Source: Bacillota bacterium
GTDB taxonomy: Bacteria > Bacillota_C > Negativicutes > Sporomusales > Sporomusaceae
DNA length: 6,333 nucleotides
Assembly (NCBI GenBank): GCA_023441125.1
Contig: JAEZQV010000293.1
Location: 1 to 6,333 of the forward strand
Direction of reading: 5' to 3'
Positions 1-6,144 of this stretch are shown here, piece by piece. The translations under genes and the position numbers were made by a program. Each line of letters begins with the position of its first letter. Position 1 is the first letter of the stretch. The notes under the pieces are model-generated. The model was not told the origin of the DNA. It did not search any database and saw nothing but the letters and a program-made list of their open reading frames with translations.

Positions 1-868
1 TGGCAATACCGGGGGTCGTTATTATGATACCGCCAATTTTGGCAACTATGCTGACATTATTTCCCCGCTGGATTAGCGCCGGCTTGTCCAGCAGGCTGTC
101 GTTAAGAACCATACCGGCTGCCACTTGGCGCTTAACGGTTAAGCCCAAAATTTTAGTAAGATCGGTAACATATCCGGGTGCCAACCGGCCGCTTTCCCGC
201 CGCTCCAGCACAACACTGTCGGCATTTACTAGCTCGCCGGCGGCAATCGCCCGGCTGGAGACCGCAATCTGCTCATACTTTTTAATGTCGAATCTGAGTT
301 TCACAACCGTAACCGGCTGACCGGCGACCAAAACTCCGATAGTAACATATGTAGGCGAATTATATTTGACCCCGTAAGGCAGTTCAACGTCATAAGTAAT
401 ATCCCCGGGCGGAACCAGCAGATCCTGCGGCTGGCCCAGCGCCGTAACGAGAACATCGGCGCCAATCAGCCGTGTCGCCAGATACTTCTCCGCTGCGCCC
501 ATAAGTTGCTGCGCACCGATGGTCTGCGACAGCGCTGTGACTTTAAATTGGGCCGGTATCTGCCAGGTAATGCCGCTAAGGTCCAGCTGGGAGTTGGCCA
601 GCCGCGCACCTAAAATCTCGGCGTTTAAAATATAACTCTGACCGGGGGCCGGCACCCGCCCCAGTTTAATTTGCTGCAGGCCGGCTATCCGTCCGCCGTC
701 ATCCCCATAGATACTGGCAATGTCGCCCAGGGTATAATATTGCCCGGTTACCTGCGATTCTGCGGCAATGGCCACAGTGAGCCCCTGCGCGTCGGCTGCG
801 TTGCCGGTAAAGAATATACCGGCAACACATAGGATAACCATGGTAAGCCGGTATAATGTAATGTTCAT
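1..868 (-). CDS. flgA: FlgA, flagellar P-ring assembly chaperone (C-terminus cut off by window edge)
   Basis: Periplasmic chaperone that helps FlgI subunits polymerise into the P ring around the rod. I translated it by hand: from ATG at 868 the frame stays open for 289 codons to the left edge, so only the last few dozen residues are missing. Residues 1-28 form a signal peptide (Arg7, hydrophobic core 9-21, small residues TGNAADAQ before likely cleavage). Residues about 200-262 form the SAF-type domain, with the pattern RAIAAGELV then VKRQVAAGMVLNDSLL. The final visible part (LIQRGNNVSIVAKIGGIII, then TTPGIA) matches the start of the FlgA C-terminal beta domain. An AGGGG ribosome site lies 8 bases before the ATG, inside the 15-base gap after flgG, so flgF-flgG-flgA is probably one operon. 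FlgA implies an outer membrane; flgH and flgI would be expected further left. Confidence 0.92.
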   Translation of the reverse strand, partial: MNITLYRLTMVILCVAGIFFTGNAADAQGLTVAIAAESQVTGQYYTLGDIASIYGDDGGRIAGLQQIKLGRVPAPGQSYILNAEILGARLANSQLDLSGITWQIPAQFKVTALSQTIGAQQLMGAAEKYLATRLIGADVLVTALGQPQDLLVPPGDITYDVELPYGVKYNSPTYVTIGVLVAGQPVTVVKLRFDIKKYEQIAVSSRAIAAGELVNADSVVLERRESGRLAPGYVTDLTKILGLTVKRQVAAGMVLNDSLLDKPALIQRGNNVSIVAKIGGIIITTPGIA

Positions 869-883
869 GGGTTATCCCCTGTC

Positions 884-1666
884 CTAGCGTTTGAGGGAAG
901 CCGCTTTTTCCAGCATATCATCCGCCGTCTGGATGGCTTTGGAATTAACTTCATAGGCCCGCTGGGCAACAATCATATTGACCATTTCCTCGACAACCTG
1001 AACATTGGACATTTCAATATATTGCTGCATAAGCGTCCCTGTGCCGTCCGTGCCGGGATTATTGACGATCGGCGCACCGGAAGCCGTGGTCTCTTTCAAC
1101 AGGTTATGACCGGTACTTTCCAGTCCGGCCGGATTGACAAACCGGGCCAGTGTAATCTGTCCCAGGTCCTGATCCCCCGCCGGAGTCGCGGCCGTAACCC
1201 GGCCGTCCGAGGAGATGGTTATGCCGGTAGCGTTGTCAGGTACGGTGATGGCCGGTTCCAGCACATACCCCTCGGAAGTTACCACCCGGCCCTGGGAATC
1301 CCGTTTAAAGGAACCATCCCGCGTATAGGCCAGCGTTCCGTCCGGCATCGTGACTTGGAAAAAGCCTTCGCCCTCTATGGCAATATCATAATCATTACCG
1401 GTATTCTGGAAACTGCCTGTAAGGTTAATTTTCTGAGTAGCCACCAAACGGGCGCCATGCCCGATTTGCGTAGGGCTCGGCACTTGTGTATCCGGTCCGG
1501 TTGCCGCACCGGCCGACCGGAGCGTCTGGTACATTAAATCCTGAAATTCAGCCCGGCTTTTTTTAAAACCAGTCGTATTGACGTTGGCCAGGTTATTGGA
1601 AATCACATCAAGATTGGTTTGCTGGGCAACCATCCCGGTCCCGGCAGTCCATAATGCACGAATCAT
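884..1666 (-). CDS. flgG: FlgG, flagellar distal rod protein
   Basis: Structural subunit of the distal rod, the drive shaft crossing peptidoglycan and the P and L rings. It has 260 residues, about the usual FlgG length. The N-terminal rod motif is at 20-36 ([17 protein letters not shown]) and the C-terminal helix at 218-258 ([20 protein letters not shown] then [18 protein letters not shown]). Between them, residues 46-80 carry the FlgG-specific stretch ([20 protein letters not shown]) that separates FlgG from hook protein FlgE and from FlgF. The central beta domain contains IEGEGFFQV and [21 protein letters not shown]. There is no signal peptide, as expected for type III export. The ATG follows a GGGGGT ribosome site. 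It corresponds to FlhP in B. subtilis. Its paralogue flgF lies 141 bases upstream, and flgA follows after 15 bases. Confidence 0.96.
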   Translation of the reverse strand: MIRALWTAGTGMVAQQTNLDVISNNLANVNTTGFKKSRAEFQDLMYQTLRSAGAATGPDTQVPSPTQIGHGARLVATQKINLTGSFQNTGNDYDIAIEGEGFFQVTMPDGTLAYTRDGSFKRDSQGRVVTSEGYVLEPAITVPDNATGITISSDGRVTAATPAGDQDLGQITLARFVNPAGLESTGHNLLKETTASGAPIVNNPGTDGTGTLMQQYIEMSNVQVVEEMVNMIVAQRAYEVNSKAIQTADDMLEKAASLKR

Positions 1667-1696
1667 CGGTTATTACCCCCGTATATTTTTTCAATA

Positions 1697-1720
1697 CACC
1701 GCCTCTGTCGGTCGGCGGTG
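1697..1720 (-). repeat. Hairpin in the flgF-flgG gap, just upstream of the flgG ribosome site
   Basis: On the minus strand, arms CACCGCC and GGCGGTG pair perfectly (7 bp, GC-rich) around a 10-base loop. The hairpin is followed by TATTGAAAAAATATAC and then the GGGGGT ribosome site of flgG. There is no T run after it in either direction, so it is not a typical intrinsic terminator. In the mRNA it could set a 5' end by blocking RNases or affect flgG translation. The structure is seen; the role is inferred. Confidence 0.5.
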
Positions 1721-1759
1721 ATAGAGCTTCCCACGCTGGTCCAGCCCTCTCTATACTAC

Positions 1760-1786
1760 CTATCGGACTATTACTGGCAGAAATTA
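1760..1786 (-). promoter_or_regulatory. Candidate sigma-28 (FliA/SigD-type) promoter for flgG-flgA
   Basis: On the minus strand, TAAT at 1786-1783 is followed after exactly 15 bases by TCCGATAG at 1767-1760. The known sigma-28 consensus is TAAA, 15 bases, GCCGATAA, so 3 of 4 and 6 of 8 bases match and the CCGATA core is intact. It would give a leader of about 85 bases before flgG. Such short degenerate motifs arise by chance; the support is the exact spacing, the intergenic position and the flagellar target genes. Confidence 0.35.
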
Positions 1787-1808
1787 AATGTAAATTACCG
1801 CCAGCAAT
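1770..1808 (-). repeat. Inverted repeat at the end of flgF
   Basis: Reading the minus strand, ATTGCTGGC (1808-1800) pairs with GCCAGTAAT (1778-1770) over nine positions with one G-U pair, around a 21-base AT-rich loop. It begins at the last base of the flgF stop codon and the right arm abuts the candidate sigma-28 -10 element. No T run follows, so it is more likely a transcript-stability structure or operator than a terminator. The long loop makes it a weak call. Confidence 0.3.
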
Positions 1809-2545
1809 TACACTTTACCTACTTCATTGACAGCTTTGTCAAGCAATTGGTCGTGGGTCTGTACTGTTTTGGAATTCACCTCATACGCCCGGTAACCGGA
1901 TATCAGGTTAACCATCTCGGAAATGACATTGACGTTCGACTGCTCCAGCATACCCTGTTCCACTTTGCCGGTTGCCTGCCGGCCGGCGTTAGGCGCCCGG
2001 AACAGGCTGTTGCCTTCTTTCAGCAGTTCACGTTCATTGTCAAAGGCAACCAGTTGCAACTGGCCGGCCTGCACCCCGTCAACAGCAATCTGACCGGTCT
2101 CATCCACCGACACCTTGCCGTCAGGCAGCCGAATGGCCCCGTTTTGCCCCATGACCCGTTCCCCCTCGCTGGTAACCAGCTCGCCTTGCCCGTTGCGGGT
2201 AAAGGAGCCATTCCGGGTATAGCGCAGCCCGTTCTGGGTTTCAACAGCAAAGTACCCATTGCCGTCAATAGCGAAATCAAGCGAATTGCCGGTTGTTCGC
2301 ATAGGCCCTGTCGTATGTATGGTGGCAATCTCATCAATCTCGGAGCCGAGCCCCAAGGTACCGATTGTCGGCACATCCTTACCGTCATTAATACGCTGAA
2401 TCAGCATACTGGCAAAGTCTTTGGATATGGCCACATCTTTTTTATAGCCGGTCGTATTGCCGTTGGCCAGGTTGTTGGCAATGGTGTCGGCTCTGGTTAT
2501 TTCCGCCAGCATGCCGGATGCCGCTGTATAAATTCCACGGATCAT
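1808..2545 (-). CDS. flgF: FlgF, flagellar proximal rod protein
   Basis: Rod subunit located on the membrane side of FlgG, exported by the flagellar type III apparatus. It has 245 residues. The N-terminal rod motif is at 20-36 (DTIANNLANGNTTGYKK), the central beta domain at about 88-135 (LDFAIDGNGYFAVETQNG, then YTRNGSFTRNGQGELVTSEG), and the C-terminal helical motif at 198-238 (GMLEQSNVNVISEMVNLISG, then [20 protein letters not shown]). The fold is that of FlgG but it lacks the FlgG-specific 46-80 stretch and has a different insert there (residues 48-70), hence FlgF. This matches FlhO of B. subtilis, which also follows mbl. The ATG is preceded by AAAGGGGTGAAACC, a good ribosome site. It starts 55 bases after mreB; a FlgF/FlgG swap in naming is the main alternative. 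Confidence 0.92.
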   Translation of the reverse strand: MIRGIYTAASGMLAEITRADTIANNLANGNTTGYKKDVAISKDFASMLIQRINDGKDVPTIGTLGLGSEIDEIATIHTTGPMRTTGNSLDFAIDGNGYFAVETQNGLRYTRNGSFTRNGQGELVTSEGERVMGQNGAIRLPDGKVSVDETGQIAVDGVQAGQLQLVAFDNERELLKEGNSLFRAPNAGRQATGKVEQGMLEQSNVNVISEMVNLISGYRAYEVNSKTVQTHDQLLDKAVNEVGKV

Positions 2546-2565
2546 GGTTTCACCCCTTTATGACT

Positions 2566-2592
2566 ATATCGTAACTATTGGTGAATTCCTTA
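2566..2592 (-). promoter_or_regulatory. Candidate sigma-28 promoter upstream of flgF
   Basis: On the minus strand, TAAG (2592-2589), 15 bases, then TACGATAT (2573-2566): 3 of 4 and 6 of 8 against TAAA-N15-GCCGATAA/T. It lies entirely in the 55-base mreB-flgF gap, and B. subtilis flhO is, from memory, SigD-dependent. A weakness is that the start point would fall at about 2559, almost on the ribosome site, giving a very short leader. Confidence 0.33.
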
Positions 2593-2600
2593 ATTATAAT

Positions 2601-3629
2601 CTAGCCGGCTACATTCGTTTTTTTCAGGGTAGTCAGCGTATCCTGCAGGCTTTCCAGGGCGTCCAGCGCCTTGCCGGTACCCAAGGCCACGCAGGATAAC
2701 GGATCTTCCGCCAGATAGGTTGGTATGCCGGTTTCCTGGTTGATCAGCTTGTCCAGGCCATGGATAAGCGAACCGCCGCCGGTCATAACGATGCCGCGGT
2801 CCACAATGTCGGCTGCCAGTTCGGGCGGGGTCTTTTCCAAAACGGCTTTCACGCACTCGACGATTAAATATACCGGTTCAGCCAAAGCCTCCCGGGTTTC
2901 CGCCGAACTCATCCGGATCGTCTTAGGCAAACCGGACACCAGGTCCCGGCCGCGAATCTCCATTGTCTCATTGCGGCCGTTAGGATAGGCGGTGGCAATG
3001 GCTACTTTGATTTGTTCAGCCGTACGTTCTCCGATAAGGATGTTATATTCCTTTTTCACATGCCGGATAAGGGCTTCATCAAATTTATCCCCGCCGATCC
3101 GCAGCGATTCACTGACAACGATGCCGCCCAGGCTGAGCACTGCCACATCGGTAGTACCGCCGCCAATATCAACGACCATCGCCCCGCACGGCTCGGAAAT
3201 TTCCAGGCCTGCGCCCAGGGCGGCAGCCAATGGTTCTTCTATAAGATATGTCTTCCGGGCACCGGCCTGCATGGCCGCTTCCAGAACGGCCCGTTTTTCC
3301 ACAGTGGTTACACCGGAAGGAATGCATACCATGATCCGGGGCTTGAAAAAAAAGTTTTTCCCGGCCACTTTCTGAATAAAATGTCTGAGCATACTTTCCG
3401 TAGTATCATAATCGGCAATTACGCCTTCGCGCAACGGGCGAATCGCAATGATATTGCCCGGCGTCCGGCCCAGCATGCGGCGAGCTTCCTCACCAATGGC
3501 CAGAATACGGTTGCTGTCACGGTCGATAGCCACAACGGATGGTTCCCGTAAGACAATGCCTTTTCCTTTTATGTATACTAAAACGTTAGCTGTTCCCAAA
3601 TCTACGCCAATATCCATCGTTCCAAACAT
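2601..3629 (-). CDS. mreB: Rod shape-determining actin homologue MreB/Mbl
   Basis: Bacterial actin that polymerises on the inner face of the membrane and orients cell-wall elongation. It has 342 residues from the ATG at 3629. Actin-fold motifs are all present: phosphate-1 loop IGVDLGTANV (7-16), EARRMLGRTPGN (48-59), IEEPLAAALGAGL (130-142, with the hydrolytic Glu), phosphate-2 loop VVDIGGGTTD (152-161), GERTAEQIK (200-208), IRGRDLVSGLPKTI (225-238) and adenosine motif TGGGSLIHGLD (283-293). The NFFFKP loop (92-97) is likely membrane-contacting. The frame is open upstream to a GTG at 3668, but MFGTMDIGVDLG is the family's N-terminus and has AGGA six bases before it. The position between spoIIID and flgF is that of mbl in B. 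subtilis, although EEPLAAALGAGL reads more like MreB than Mbl. No convincing promoter was found in the 180-base gap after spoIIID, and there is no terminator there. Confidence 0.95.
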   Translation of the reverse strand: MFGTMDIGVDLGTANVLVYIKGKGIVLREPSVVAIDRDSNRILAIGEEARRMLGRTPGNIIAIRPLREGVIADYDTTESMLRHFIQKVAGKNFFFKPRIMVCIPSGVTTVEKRAVLEAAMQAGARKTYLIEEPLAAALGAGLEISEPCGAMVVDIGGGTTDVAVLSLGGIVVSESLRIGGDKFDEALIRHVKKEYNILIGERTAEQIKVAIATAYPNGRNETMEIRGRDLVSGLPKTIRMSSAETREALAEPVYLIVECVKAVLEKTPPELAADIVDRGIVMTGGGSLIHGLDKLINQETGIPTYLAEDPLSCVALGTGKALDALESLQDTLTTLKKTNVAG

Positions 3630-3809
3630 GTAGAATCCTAATCCCCTTTCAACCGATCCTCCGCCCACTCCCTGCCTGTCCCATTCTTTAACAAAGAAAG
3701 AGAAGTAAGCAACAGAAAATCATAAGTGTATTAGTTATTCTACATATAATTTAAAAGTCCTTTATTTTTCGCTATTTCTCTAGGCAGTCCGTCATATTTT
3801 TTAGGGTCT
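3630..3809. other. spoIIID-mreB intergenic region, 180 bases
   Basis: AT-rich on the spoIIID side. It holds the mreB ribosome site, a second purine-rich AAAGGGG further upstream and the start-less reading frame described separately. TAGAAT and TATGAT resemble sigma-A -10 hexamers, but neither has an acceptable -35 partner. No terminator hairpin follows spoIIID, so read-through into mreB is possible. Confidence 0.5.
3740..3796 (-). other. Protein-like reading frame beyond spoIIID, no start codon
   Basis: The minus strand reads YDGLPREIAKNKGLLNYM and then TAG, in the frame +1 to spoIIID. The frame is open back to about 3901, overlapping the spoIIID end, and upstream of the quoted part gives a lysine-rich stretch (KKKKKTSKDPKK). 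The codons are ordinary and the peptide looks like a real C-terminus, but there is no ATG, GTG or TTG in the open part. It could be chance, a relic of a small gene, or a C-terminal extension reached by frameshifting on the A-rich end of spoIIID. I do not recognise the peptide. Confidence 0.25.
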
Positions 3810-4070
3810 TTACTCGTTTTCTTTTTCTTCTTTGTATTTCTTTCTGGTTGCTTCGCCGCCCCGGATGTGGCGTTCCGCTTTATTGAGTTCCAGAATGTTT
3901 TTTACTTTGGCTGCCAGTCTTTTGTTGATCTCTGGTAGACGTTCAATCATATCCTTGTGTACAGTACTTTTGCTAACCCCAAAAACAGTGGCTGTCTGAC
4001 GCACGGTATGCTTGGTCTCCATGATATGGTTGCATATATCCAGCACCCGTTTGCGTATGTATTCTTTCAT
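3810..4070 (-). CDS. spoIIID: SpoIIID, mother-cell sporulation transcription regulator
   Basis: DNA-binding protein that activates or represses many sigma-E genes in the mother cell and helps the switch to sigma-K. It has 86 residues (B. subtilis SpoIIID about 93). The conserved helix-turn-helix is at 22-42 (TVRQTATVFGVSKSTVHKDM), followed by ERLPEIN and the basic second DNA-contact segment HIRGGEATRKKYKEE (68-82). The ATG has a GGAGGGGG ribosome site 10 bases upstream. A terminator separates it from spoIIQ, so it must have its own promoter within 4071-4130. CATATACA at 4125-4118 is the nearest thing to a sigma-E -10 there, but there is no matching -35. The gene's 3' end is very A-rich and overlaps another open frame. 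Confidence 0.97.
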   Translation of the reverse strand: MKEYIRKRVLDICNHIMETKHTVRQTATVFGVSKSTVHKDMIERLPEINKRLAAKVKNILELNKAERHIRGGEATRKKYKEEKENE

Positions 4071-4130
4071 CTAGTCTCTTCCCCCTCCGCGCCCGTCCTT
4101 TTAACCCTTTGCTAACATGTATATGCGGCG

Positions 4131-4163
4131 GAAAAGAAAAAATGACCCGGTCAACGGGTCATT
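4131..4163 (-). terminator. Rho-independent terminator of spoIIQ
   Basis: Arms AATGACCCG and CGGGTCATT form a perfect 9-bp stem with a 5-base loop, followed on the minus strand by TTTTTTCTTTTC (two T's shared with the stem). It begins 20 bases after the spoIIQ stop. It ends the spoIID-spoIIQ unit and insulates spoIIID. Confidence 0.92.
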
Positions 4164-4182
4164 CCTAATATTGAAAATTAAA

Positions 4183-4896
4183 TTACCGGGGTATATCCGG
4201 AAATAGCTCACGCGGATTGATATAGTCCTGCCCGCTGTCCTTTTTGACAGCTAAATGCAGGTGCGGTTCCCGTTCGGAGAAGCTTAGCCCCATGGAACCA
4301 ATCGGCCTGCCGGCCTTGATGCTGCTGTTCTTTTGCAGGCCGGTACTGGCCAGCGCCCCGTAATAGACGGTATAGCTGCCGCTTCTAACGACTACGGTCA
4401 AACCATATTGCCGGTCGGTATAAAGGTCCACAACCTCACCAGGTAACAAGGCCGGTACGATCTGTCCCTCGCGGCCGCCGATATCTATCCCGGGATGATA
4501 ACGCCAGTCTTTGTACAGCGGATGTACCTGCCAGCCGAACTCCTGCAGCTGAGTACCCTGCCACAGATCGTGGATAGCGTCATTTCCCGCCGCAGCGGTA
4601 TCGGTAGCCACTGTCGCCGCCTCCTGGGCTATTGCTTGCGATTGTCCGGCTGGAACCTGCTGCTGAGTACCCGGCACGACTGCTTCCGTTACCGGTTGCA
4701 CCTTTGTCGGGCCGTTTTCTGCTAGCGGCGGGTTTTCCGCAACCGGTGGCTTGTCAAGTGGTAGCCTGGCTGCCGGCAGCAGCGTGCTGATCACAGTAAA
4801 CAACAGCAGCGAAATCACTGCCAGCAACACGCCGGCCGACAATACCTGGCCGGTATAACCGGAACCTGTAATCCTTGTCCAAATTTGTTTAGGCAT
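4183..4896 (-). CDS. spoIIQ: SpoIIQ-like membrane-anchored LytM (M23) protein
   Basis: Forespore membrane protein; its partner is mother-cell SpoIIIAH, and together they form the engulfment zipper and feeding channel. It has 237 residues: a short cytosolic N-terminus, one transmembrane segment (about 19-40), a Pro/Gln/Ala-rich linker (41-108) and a LytM domain (111-234). Zinc-ligand motifs are intact: H134-x3-D138 (YHPGIDI) and H212-x-H214 (PHLHLAV). Where active M23 enzymes have a catalytic His (the YxHL motif), this protein has Ala181 (YYGALAS), so zinc binding is likely but hydrolase activity is doubtful. B. subtilis SpoIIQ, by contrast, has lost the first zinc His. Identification rests on the architecture plus the position between spoIID and spoIIID; another sporulation M23 protein is the alternative. 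The ATG has GAGGTGA a few bases upstream. Confidence 0.87.
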   Translation of the reverse strand: MPKQIWTRITGSGYTGQVLSAGVLLAVISLLLFTVISTLLPAARLPLDKPPVAENPPLAENGPTKVQPVTEAVVPGTQQQVPAGQSQAIAQEAATVATDTAAAGNDAIHDLWQGTQLQEFGWQVHPLYKDWRYHPGIDIGGREGQIVPALLPGEVVDLYTDRQYGLTVVVRSGSYTVYYGALASTGLQKNSSIKAGRPIGSMGLSFSEREPHLHLAVKKDSGQDYINPRELFPDIPR

Positions 4897-4925
4897 ACTA
4901 TCACCTCACAGTAGTAGTATGCCCA

Positions 4926-4953
4926 GAATGTTACCACTGGAAACGCCGGTTAC
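4926..4953 (-). promoter_or_regulatory. Candidate forespore (sigma-F/G type) promoter for spoIIQ
   Basis: GGTAACATTC at 4935-4926 fits the sigma-F -10 pattern GGnnAnAHTR at all specified positions but the last, about 30 bases before the spoIIQ ATG and in the spoIID-spoIIQ gap. B. subtilis spoIIQ is sigma-F-controlled, whereas spoIID is a sigma-E gene, so a separate promoter is expected. The -35 is poor: GTAAC at 4953-4949 with a 13-base spacer, shorter than usual. Confidence 0.38.
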
Positions 4954-5951
4954 GATCCCAACAGATTCTTAATGGCTACCCCGGTATAATAATAGGTCAG
5001 AATCTGGCGAAAATTACGATTTTCCTTAGCCTGGCCGTTAGCGCCGTACTGGCACAAGCCCACACCGTGGCCATAGCCGATAGTATGAAAGATCAGCTTG
5101 TCACCAGCCGGTTCGACAGTAAAATTGGTGGACCTTAAGTCCAGCTTTTGCCGCACCTCGTTGCCGCCCATGGTTTTGACACCAATCCGTATTTTGTTCA
5201 CCCGGCCGGAATCCGTTTTGTCAATAATGCCGGCTATAGCAGCGCTACCGTTCTGGGCAGCGGCAATAATACCGGCATCGGTTCCCAGCCGCGCTTCAAG
5301 CTCGGCAAATGTTATTTCTTTTGTCTCCTGATAGCGCGGTGACTGCTGATCCCAGGTGCAGGCCACACTCTTCAGGTATGGATAGTCAAAGCCCCACACT
5401 TCCAGGGCGCTGGCGGTTCGTTCCCCGCTGGTGGAGTGAAACACGGCATTGATCGGTTCCCCGTTATAGGTTAGTATCAGGCCTTTCGTCTGATCTGCGG
5501 CCTGACTGACCTTGCTCCAGTATTTGCCGTAGTTCGCACCCCATTTTTCTTTCAGCTTGGTTTCATTCAGCCAGGCCTGACTGTCTTTATGATCGGTGCT
5601 GACATCAGCCCCCGGGTGTTCTGCCGAACCTGTGCCGCCAAAGGCGGCCATGTGCTTGACCGCATAGGTGCGGGCGGCCACAGCCTGGGCCTTCAGGGCC
5701 TCTAGTTCGAATTCGGCCGGCATCTCCGCCGCTACGACGCCTTTGATATAGTCTTCCAGGTTCATGGTGACAATCTGGTTGATTTCATGCATATATACTT
5801 TAATAGTTACATCTTCGCCCCGATAGTCAGCCGCTGATCCCGGTGCCATCGGCCTGGCCTCACGCTGATTGGTGCCCAGGACGACAATGGCCGGAATGGC
5901 AATTACGGTCAGAATGACCAACAATACCCCGTAGAGTGTCACATACCTCAC
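4950..5951 (-). CDS. spoIID: SpoIID, stage II sporulation lytic transglycosylase
   Basis: Membrane-anchored enzyme that cleaves denuded glycan strands of the septal and forespore peptidoglycan, working with SpoIIM and SpoIIP during engulfment. It has 333 residues: N-terminal membrane anchor (about 5-26), then the SpoIID domain. Visible motifs are LEDYIKGVVAAEMPAEFELE (65-84; E76 fits the catalytic Glu), ALKAQAVAARTYA (85-97), FHSTSGERT (171-179), WGFDYPYLKSVAC (186-198) and the C-terminal IGYGHGVGLCQYGANGQA (291-308). The start is GTG with GAGGTG six bases upstream; the ATG overlapping it at 5953 meets a stop at once. A second GTG three codons in is possible but lacks good spacing. It is followed after 53 bases by spoIIQ. 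Confidence 0.96.
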   Translation of the reverse strand: MRYVTLYGVLLVILTVIAIPAIVVLGTNQREARPMAPGSAADYRGEDVTIKVYMHEINQIVTMNLEDYIKGVVAAEMPAEFELEALKAQAVAARTYAVKHMAAFGGTGSAEHPGADVSTDHKDSQAWLNETKLKEKWGANYGKYWSKVSQAADQTKGLILTYNGEPINAVFHSTSGERTASALEVWGFDYPYLKSVACTWDQQSPRYQETKEITFAELEARLGTDAGIIAAAQNGSAAIAGIIDKTDSGRVNKIRIGVKTMGGNEVRQKLDLRSTNFTVEPAGDKLIFHTIGYGHGVGLCQYGANGQAKENRNFRQILTYYYTGVAIKNLLGS

Positions 5952-6003
5952 ATTCTCACCTCTGTGACGCTTTGCTTTTCAAGTGGGCTTGGTCTACTGT
6001 TTC

Positions 6004-6030
6004 ATACTATGCAAACAAGCGGTTAGGTAT
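6004..6030 (-). promoter_or_regulatory. Candidate sigma-E promoter for spoIID
   Basis: ATA (6030-6028, in TTCATACC), 16 bases, then CATAGTAT (6011-6004). The sigma-E consensus is ATA, 16-18 bases, CATACAnT; the spacing is exact and 5 of 7 -10 positions match. It would give a leader of about 45 bases. B. subtilis spoIID is a classical sigma-E gene, which supports the call. Confidence 0.48.
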
Positions 6031-6048
6031 GAATAAAATTCCTAACCG
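6020..6048. repeat. Inverted repeat over the spoIID -35 region
   Basis: CGGTTAGG and CCTAACCG, 8 bp perfect, around a 13-base AT-rich spacer. No T run follows on either strand. The left arm overlaps the spacer just downstream of the candidate sigma-E -35 and the -35 itself lies in the spacer of the repeat, so it could be an operator; this is inference. Confidence 0.4.
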
Positions 6049-6117
6049 TGCTTACGGGGAGTCGTAGAGTCGGTGATACTGTCTTAAGTTGAGTCAATGG
6101 AATACAAGGAGAGCGGT

Positions 6118-6144
6118 TTACTTTTGGCATTGCCCCAAAAGTAA
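6118..6144. repeat. Palindrome TTACTTTTGG / CCAAAAGTAA
   Basis: Perfect 10-bp inverted repeat around a 7-base loop (CATTGCC). Neither direction has a T run, so it is not a terminator. It leads into A-rich text (CAAAAAGTCTAGGCCC) and looks like part of a repeated intergenic element rather than a gene-specific site. Confidence 0.5.

Noticed and set aside
24..320. Plus-strand open frame of 98 codons
   Set aside because: Antisense to flgA, which reads through with intact family motifs.
1022..1537. Plus-strand open frame of 171 codons
   Set aside because: Antisense shadow of flgG, with Arg/Gly-rich composition typical of a complementary frame.
1697..1720. GC-rich hairpin as a terminator between flgF and flgG
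   Set aside because: No T run follows in the direction of transcription; the T run on the plus strand lies before, not after, the hairpin.
1718..2563. Plus-strand open frame of 281 codons
   Set aside because: Antisense to flgF across its whole length; no family motifs, whereas the minus frame is an unmistakable rod protein.
2590..2856. Minus-strand 88-codon frame inside the mreB end
   Set aside because: Wrong frame of mreB; Arg/Gly-rich with no motif.
2992..3551. Overlapping plus-strand open frames opposite mreB
   Set aside because: Mirror the MreB coding frame; no recognisable domain and no ribosome site.
3630..3668. GTG start at 3668 adding 13 residues to MreB
   Set aside because: The family begins at MFG-x-x-DIGVDLG, and the ATG at 3629 has its own AGGA at good spacing.
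3674..3683. TGGGACAGGC, 9 of 10 to the SpoIIID box, before mreB
   Set aside because: The consensus is so degenerate that one-mismatch matches are expected every few hundred bases; no promoter is known here to anchor it.
4118..4125. CATATACA as a sigma-E -10 for spoIIID
   Set aside because: Two mismatches and only T-rich terminator sequence where the -35 should be.
6023..6130. Minus-strand 35-codon ATG frame
   Set aside because: Starts inside the palindrome, has no properly spaced ribosome site, and the peptide has no recognisable features.
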